9,516 nucleotides of DNA from Aeromicrobium sp. (GTDB taxonomy: Bacteria; Actinomycetota; Actinomycetes; Propionibacteriales; Nocardioidaceae), in the NCBI GenBank assembly GCA_023254755.1, contig JALRKU010000002.1, positions 1 through 9,516 of the forward strand. The letters run 5' to 3'. Positions 6,076-9,516 of this stretch are shown one piece after another. A model generated the notes under the pieces. The model was not told where the DNA came from. It saw only the letters and a program-made list of their open reading frames with translations, and made no database searches. The stretch's first letter is position 1. The number at the start of each line of letters is the position of its first letter. The position numbers and the translations under genes are program-made.

Positions 6076-6081
6076 AGCCTA
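6076..6081 (-). promoter_or_regulatory. Candidate -10 box for tRNA-Arg
   Basis: Minus-strand TAGGCT fits TAnnnT and is the same hexamer found before argS. Initiation about 7 nt downstream would leave a leader of roughly 30 nt before the tRNA 5' end at 6038, a usual precursor length. No convincing -35 seen. It is 12 nt from the opposing response-regulator box. Confidence 0.3.
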
Positions 6082-6093
6082 CCGCACGACCAC

Positions 6094-6099
6094 TACCGT
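6094..6099 (+). promoter_or_regulatory. Candidate -10 box for leaderless response-regulator mRNA
   Basis: TACCGT fits TAnnnT. Its last T is 8 nt before the A of the ATG at 6107, putting the expected first base at 6106-6107. The bases between (TCTGGCC) contain no ribosome site, which agrees with a leaderless start. Confidence 0.45.
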
Positions 6100-6106
6100 T
6101 CTGGCC

Positions 6107-6487
6107 ATGCCCAACGTGCTGGTCGTCGACGACACCGGCTCGATCCGTCTGCTGATCCGCACGAACCTCGAGCTCGCCGGCTTCGACGTCGAGGAGGCCG
6201 TCGACGGGCAGTCGTGCCTGGAGCTGCTGCGGGCCGCGGACACGCTGCCCGACGCCATCACGGTCGACGTCATGATGCCGCGGCTCGACGGGATCGCGAC
6301 CGTCGCCCAGATCCGCAAGGACCCTCGCCTCGCCGACATCGCGATCGTCATGGTCACGACCCAGAACCACCCGGCCGACGTCCAACGAGCCACCGAGGCC
6401 GGCGTCGACCACTACCTGGTCAAGCCCTTCGACCCTGACGTGCTCGTCGAGACCGTCCAGGCCGCCATCGACGCCCGACGGCACTAG
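6107..6487 (+). CDS. Stand-alone response regulator receiver protein (CheY-like)
   Basis: A 126-residue protein that is only a receiver domain, with no DNA-binding or enzymatic output. The acidic pair is Asp8-Asp9, the phosphoacceptor Asp54 (TVDVMMPRLDG), the switch Thr84 (VMVTTQ), the conserved Lys106 (YLVKPFDP), with Tyr103 near the usual aromatic switch position. All residues needed for phosphotransfer are present. No histidine kinase is nearby, so the partner must be encoded elsewhere. It probably works by protein-protein contact in the cytosol, in a relay or as an adaptor, but its target cannot be read from sequence. The start has no Shine-Dalgarno and a TAnnnT box at the leaderless distance. 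It precedes argS by 56 nt, with a separate promoter candidate between them. Confidence 0.93.
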   Translation: MPNVLVVDDTGSIRLLIRTNLELAGFDVEEAVDGQSCLELLRAADTLPDAITVDVMMPRLDGIATVAQIRKDPRLADIAIVMVTTQNHPADVQRATEAGVDHYLVKPFDPDVLVETVQAAIDARRH

Positions 6488-6531
6488 GGTCCGCGGCCGC
6501 CTCCACGGTCAGGGCGCCGCGGTCCTGCCGA

Positions 6532-6537
6532 TAGGCT
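6532..6537 (+). promoter_or_regulatory. Candidate -10 box for leaderless argS mRNA
   Basis: TAGGCT fits TAnnnT and its last T lies exactly 7 nt before the G of the GTG at 6544, so the transcript would begin on the start codon. The bases in between (GGGTCG) are a poor, badly spaced ribosome site. No clear -35 found. Confidence 0.5.
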
Positions 6538-6543
6538 GGGTCG

Positions 6544-8208
6544 GTGACTCCTGAGCAGCTCTCGCAGGCCCTCGTCGACGTCCTCACGGCGCTCGTCGAC
6601 GCCGGTGACGTCACCCTGCCCGACGGGGTGCCGGCCGAGGTCCGGGTCGAGCGACCGAAGTCCAAGGAGCACGGCGACTACGCCACGAACGTCGCACTGC
6701 AGTTGGGCAAGAAGGCCGGCGTCAACCCGCGCGACCTCGCCCAGCTGCTCGCCGACCGCCTCGTCGCGGTCGACGGCGTCTCGGCGGCGGAGATCGCCGG
6801 ACCGGGCTTCCTCAACATCCGCGTCGACGCCGGCACGCAGGGCGTGCTGGCCGGCACCATCGTCGAGGCGGGCGCCGCCTACGGGCACACCACCGACGCC
6901 GCCGGGCGCTCGATCAACGTCGAGTTCATCTCGGCGAACCCCACGGGCCCCCTGCACCTCGGACACACCCGGTGGGCCGTCGTCGGTGACGCGATCGCGC
7001 GGGTCATCGAGGCCACCGGCGCCACCGTCACCCGCGAGTTCTACATCAACGACCGCGGCGTCCAGATGGACCACTTCGGCCGCTCGCTGATGGCACGGGC
7101 CCACGGCCAGGAGCCCCCCGAGGACGGCTACCACGGCGGCTACGTCGCCGACCTGGCGGAGAAGATCGTCGAGGCCCAGCCAGGGATCCTCGACCTGCCC
7201 GACGACGAGCAGCTGGTGGCGTTCCGCGAGGCCGGCTACGTGCTGCAGCGCGGCGAGCACGAGGCCGAGCTGTCGGAGTTCCACACCGACTTCGACGTCT
7301 GGTTCTCCGAGCGGTCGCTGCACGAGTCCGGAGCGGTCGAGCGGGCGTTCGCCCGGATCGAGGAGCAGGGGCGGCTGTTCGAGGACGGCGGCGCCCTGTG
7401 GATGCGCACCACCGACTTCGGCGACGACAAGGACCGCGTGCTGCGCAAGAGCGACGGCGAGCTGACGTACTTCGCGTCCGACACGGCCTACTACGTCGAC
7501 AAGCGCGACCGGGGCTTCGACCCCTGCATCTACCTGCTCGGTGCCGACCACCACGGCTACGTCGGTCGGCTCAAGGCCATGGCGGCGTGCGTCGGCGACG
7601 ACCCGCAGCAGCAGCTCGAGGTGCTCATCGGCCAGCTGGTGAAGATCCTCAGCGAGGGGCAGGAGCTCAAGCTCAGCAAGCGCGCCGGCACCATCGTGTC
7701 GCTGCGCGAGCTGATGGACCTGATCGGCGTCGACGCACTGCGCTACACGCTCGCCCGCTACCCCGCCGACACCCCGCTGACGCTCGACGTCGCGGAGATG
7801 ACCAAGAAGTCGAACGACAACCCCGTGTACTACGTGCAGTACGCGCACGCCCGGCTGTCGTCGATCCTGCGCAACGCGGCCGACCTCGGCATCGCCGTCG
7901 ACGCCGCCGCCTACGACGCGTCGCTGCTCACCCACGAGCGAGAGGGCGCGCTGCTGCGGGCCCTGGCCGAGCTGCCCCGCGTGGTCGCCCGCGCCGCCGA
8001 GCTGCGTGAGCCGCACCGCGTGGCGCGGTACCTCGAGGACACCGCGTCGACGTTCCACAAGTTCTACGACGAGTGCCACGTGCTGCCGCGCGGCGACGAG
8101 GACGCCACCGACCTGCACCGGGCCCGCCTGGTGCTCGTCGCGGCCACGCGACAGGTCGTGGCCAACGGACTGACCCTGCTCGGCGTCTCGGCGCCCGAGC
8201 GCATGTGA
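6544..8208 (+). CDS. argS: Arginyl-tRNA synthetase
   Basis: A class I aminoacyl-tRNA synthetase that joins arginine to tRNA-Arg in the cytosol. The 554 residues are normal for bacterial ArgS. In order: N-terminal Add-1 domain with SKEHGDYATNVALQL (about 39-54), signature ISANPTGPLHLGHTRWAVVGD with the HIGH element His138-Leu-Gly-His141, INDRGVQMDHFGRS, YLLGADHHGY, the KMSKS-equivalent KLSKRAG (376-382), and the C-terminal DALR-type anticodon-binding domain from about NPVYYVQYAHARLSSI (426 onward), ending LLGVSAPERM. The start is GTG, supported by the -10 box 7 nt upstream and by the expected N-terminal length. It is followed by lysA after 13 nt, so the two are surely co-transcribed. The argS-lysA-hom-thrC-thrB order is known from mycobacteria. 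Confidence 0.98.
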   Translation: MTPEQLSQALVDVLTALVDAGDVTLPDGVPAEVRVERPKSKEHGDYATNVALQLGKKAGVNPRDLAQLLADRLVAVDGVSAAEIAGPGFLNIRVDAGTQGVLAGTIVEAGAAYGHTTDAAGRSINVEFISANPTGPLHLGHTRWAVVGDAIARVIEATGATVTREFYINDRGVQMDHFGRSLMARAHGQEPPEDGYHGGYVADLAEKIVEAQPGILDLPDDEQLVAFREAGYVLQRGEHEAELSEFHTDFDVWFSERSLHESGAVERAFARIEEQGRLFEDGGALWMRTTDFGDDKDRVLRKSDGELTYFASDTAYYVDKRDRGFDPCIYLLGADHHGYVGRLKAMAACVGDDPQQQLEVLIGQLVKILSEGQELKLSKRAGTIVSLRELMDLIGVDALRYTLARYPADTPLTLDVAEMTKKSNDNPVYYVQYAHARLSSILRNAADLGIAVDAAAYDASLLTHEREGALLRALAELPRVVARAAELREPHRVARYLEDTASTFHKFYDECHVLPRGDEDATDLHRARLVLVAATRQVVANGLTLLGVSAPERM

Positions 8209-8213
8209 GAGGA
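8208..8213 (+). promoter_or_regulatory. Ribosome binding site of lysA
   Basis: AGAGGA, overlapping the last base of the argS stop, lies 8 nt before the ATG at 8222. It fixes that start and contrasts with the SD-less starts of argS and the response regulator, as expected for an internal operon gene. Confidence 0.75.
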
Positions 8214-8221
8214 ACCGGCGC

Positions 8222-9516
8222 ATGAGGTCGCACGAGGCCGGAGCCATCCACGGCCAGGCGGGAGACAGGGGGCCGGCATGGCTGCGCACGCCCGACGACC
8301 CCAACGCCCTGGTGTCGCACCTGTGGGCGCAGAACGTCTCGAAGGTCGACGGCGTGCTGTCGGTCGCGGGTGAGTCGGTCGTCGACCTCGCGGCGGAGTT
8401 CGGCACGCCCACCTACGTCGTCGACGAGGACGACTTCCGCTCGCGGGCCCGCGCGTTCCGCGACGCCTTCCCCGACGCCGACGTGTACTACGCGGGCAAG
8501 GCGTTCCTGTGCGTCGCGACGGCGCGGTGGGTCGCCGAGGAGGGGCTCAACCTCGACGTGTGCACCGGCGGTGAGCTGGCGGTCGCGCTGCGTGCCGACT
8601 TCCCTCCGGAGCGGATCGGCCTGCACGGCAACAACAAGTCGGTCGCCGAGCTGCGCCGTGCGGTCGAGGTCGGGGTCGGTCGCATCATCATCGACTCGGT
8701 CGAGGAGATCGACCGACTGGCGGCGGTCACGTCCGAGCTCGGACGCACCGCTCGCGTCATGGTGCGTGTCACGGCGGGCGTCGAGGCGCACACCCACGAG
8801 TACATCTCGACGTCCCACGAGGACCAGAAGTTCGGCTTCTCGATCGCCGACGGCGCTGCCCTCGACGCGGTCCGGCGCGTGCTCGCCGTCCCGACGCTCG
8901 AGCTGGCCGGTCTGCACTCGCACATCGGCTCGCAGATCTTCGTGACCGACGGCTTCGAGGTCGCGGCCCGGCGGGTGCTTCGCCTGCACAGCCAGATCGA
9001 GAAGGAGCTGGGCGCCCGGCTCCCGGAGCTGGACCTCGGCGGAGGTTTCGGCATCGCCTACACCACGCAGGACGACCCGTCGACGCCCGGAGACCTCGCC
9101 CGAGGACTGCTGAAGATCGTCGCGTCCGAGTGCGCCGCCGAGGGCGTCGACGTCCCGCACCTGTCGATCGAGCCCGGGCGCGCGATCGCCGGCCCGTCCA
9201 CGTTCACGCTCTACGAGGTCGGCACGACCAAGGCCGTCGCCCTCGACGGCGGTGCGTCGCGCCGCTACGTGTCGGTGGACGGCGGCATGAGCGACAACAT
9301 CCGTCCCGCGCTCTACGGCGCCGACTACTCGTGCACCCTCGCGTCCCGCGAGTCCGATGCGACACCGGTGCTCAGCCGGGTGGTCGGCAAGCACTGCGAG
9401 TCCGGCGACATCGTGGTCAAGGACGAGTTCCTGCCCGGCGACCTGGCCCCCGGCGACCTCGTGGCGGTGCCCGGGACGGGTGCCTACTGCCGCTCGATGG
9501 CCTCCAACTACAACCA
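8222..9516 (+). CDS. lysA: Diaminopimelate decarboxylase (3' end outside window)
   Basis: A PLP-dependent fold-type III (alanine-racemase-like) enzyme that decarboxylates meso-diaminopimelate to L-lysine, the last step of lysine synthesis. The barrel domain carries the PLP lysine in YYAGKAFLC (Lys93), CTGGELAVAL, HGNNKS, HSHIGSQI (His234), the phosphate-binding GGGFG (273-277) and EPGRAIAGPS (317-326). The C-terminal domain has VDGGMSDNIRPALYG and GKHCESGD with Cys392, which enters the partner subunit's active site, then GAYCRSMASNYN. The sequence is 431 codons plus 2 nt with no stop. Compared with mycobacterial LysA, roughly 30 residues should remain. The N-terminus (HEAGAIHGQ) resembles actinobacterial LysA proteins. 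In related genomes hom, thrC and thrB follow; the window ends too early to see this. Confidence 0.97.
   Translation, partial: MRSHEAGAIHGQAGDRGPAWLRTPDDPNALVSHLWAQNVSKVDGVLSVAGESVVDLAAEFGTPTYVVDEDDFRSRARAFRDAFPDADVYYAGKAFLCVATARWVAEEGLNLDVCTGGELAVALRADFPPERIGLHGNNKSVAELRRAVEVGVGRIIIDSVEEIDRLAAVTSELGRTARVMVRVTAGVEAHTHEYISTSHEDQKFGFSIADGAALDAVRRVLAVPTLELAGLHSHIGSQIFVTDGFEVAARRVLRLHSQIEKELGARLPELDLGGGFGIAYTTQDDPSTPGDLARGLLKIVASECAAEGVDVPHLSIEPGRAIAGPSTFTLYEVGTTKAVALDGGASRRYVSVDGGMSDNIRPALYGADYSCTLASRESDATPVLSRVVGKHCESGDIVVKDEFLPGDLAPGDLVAVPGTGAYCRSMASNYN

Noticed and set aside
5606..6155. Several small open frames over the palindromes and tRNA, giving peptides such as PRQDSNLRTRLRRAAL
   Set aside because: These are well-known spurious translations of tRNA genes and their repeats. 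The cloverleaf explains the conservation.
8209..8221. Lysine riboswitch or attenuator before lysA
   Set aside because: The argS-lysA gap is only 13 nt and holds a plain ribosome site.
6484..8412. Minus-strand open frame of 642 codons
   Set aside because: It is fully antisense to argS, which has all class I signatures, and shows only GC-biased composition.

Overview
The window comes from a high-GC actinomycete chromosome. Codons end mostly in G or C. The multifunctional 2-oxoglutarate decarboxylase/dehydrogenase (Kgd), the argS-lysA pair and SD-less starts preceded by TAnnnT boxes all fit Actinomycetota. Kgd and LysA look closest to what I would expect from Propionibacteriales/Nocardioidaceae, but that finer placement is inference. 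Both ends cut through genes: kgd lacks its 3' part on the left, lysA on the right.

Left block, minus strand (1-4551): read in transcription order, an OsmC-type peroxidase, purT (formate-dependent GAR transformylase), a winged-helix protein of the HTH_42/AlkZ-like group starting 3 nt after purT, then kgd behind its own probable promoter. These are mostly housekeeping genes with no obvious shared pathway. The clearest coupling is purT with the winged-helix gene.

Middle (4552-5966): a 28-bp dyad that looks like a repressor operator sits directly upstream of a plus-strand MpaB/DUF2236-type putative oxygenase. After that gene come about 440 bp with no credible gene. They hold four tandem 21-bp units with a palindromic core, then two large fold-back elements whose arms resemble the T-arm and acceptor end of the adjacent tRNA-Arg. 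The second element runs into the tRNA itself. This is the least ordinary part of the window.

Right block (5967-9516): tRNA-Arg(CCG) on the minus strand, then on the plus strand a stand-alone CheY-like response regulator, argS and lysA. argS and lysA are 13 nt apart and form the start of the familiar actinobacterial argS-lysA(-hom-thrC-thrB) arrangement. The response regulator, argS and purT each have a TAnnnT box placed so that transcription would begin at or within one base of the start codon, which suggests leaderless mRNAs. I found no defence system, CRISPR array, transposase or other clearly new protein system. The novelty candidates are non-coding: the tRNA-end-like palindromes, the 21-bp array and the operator.
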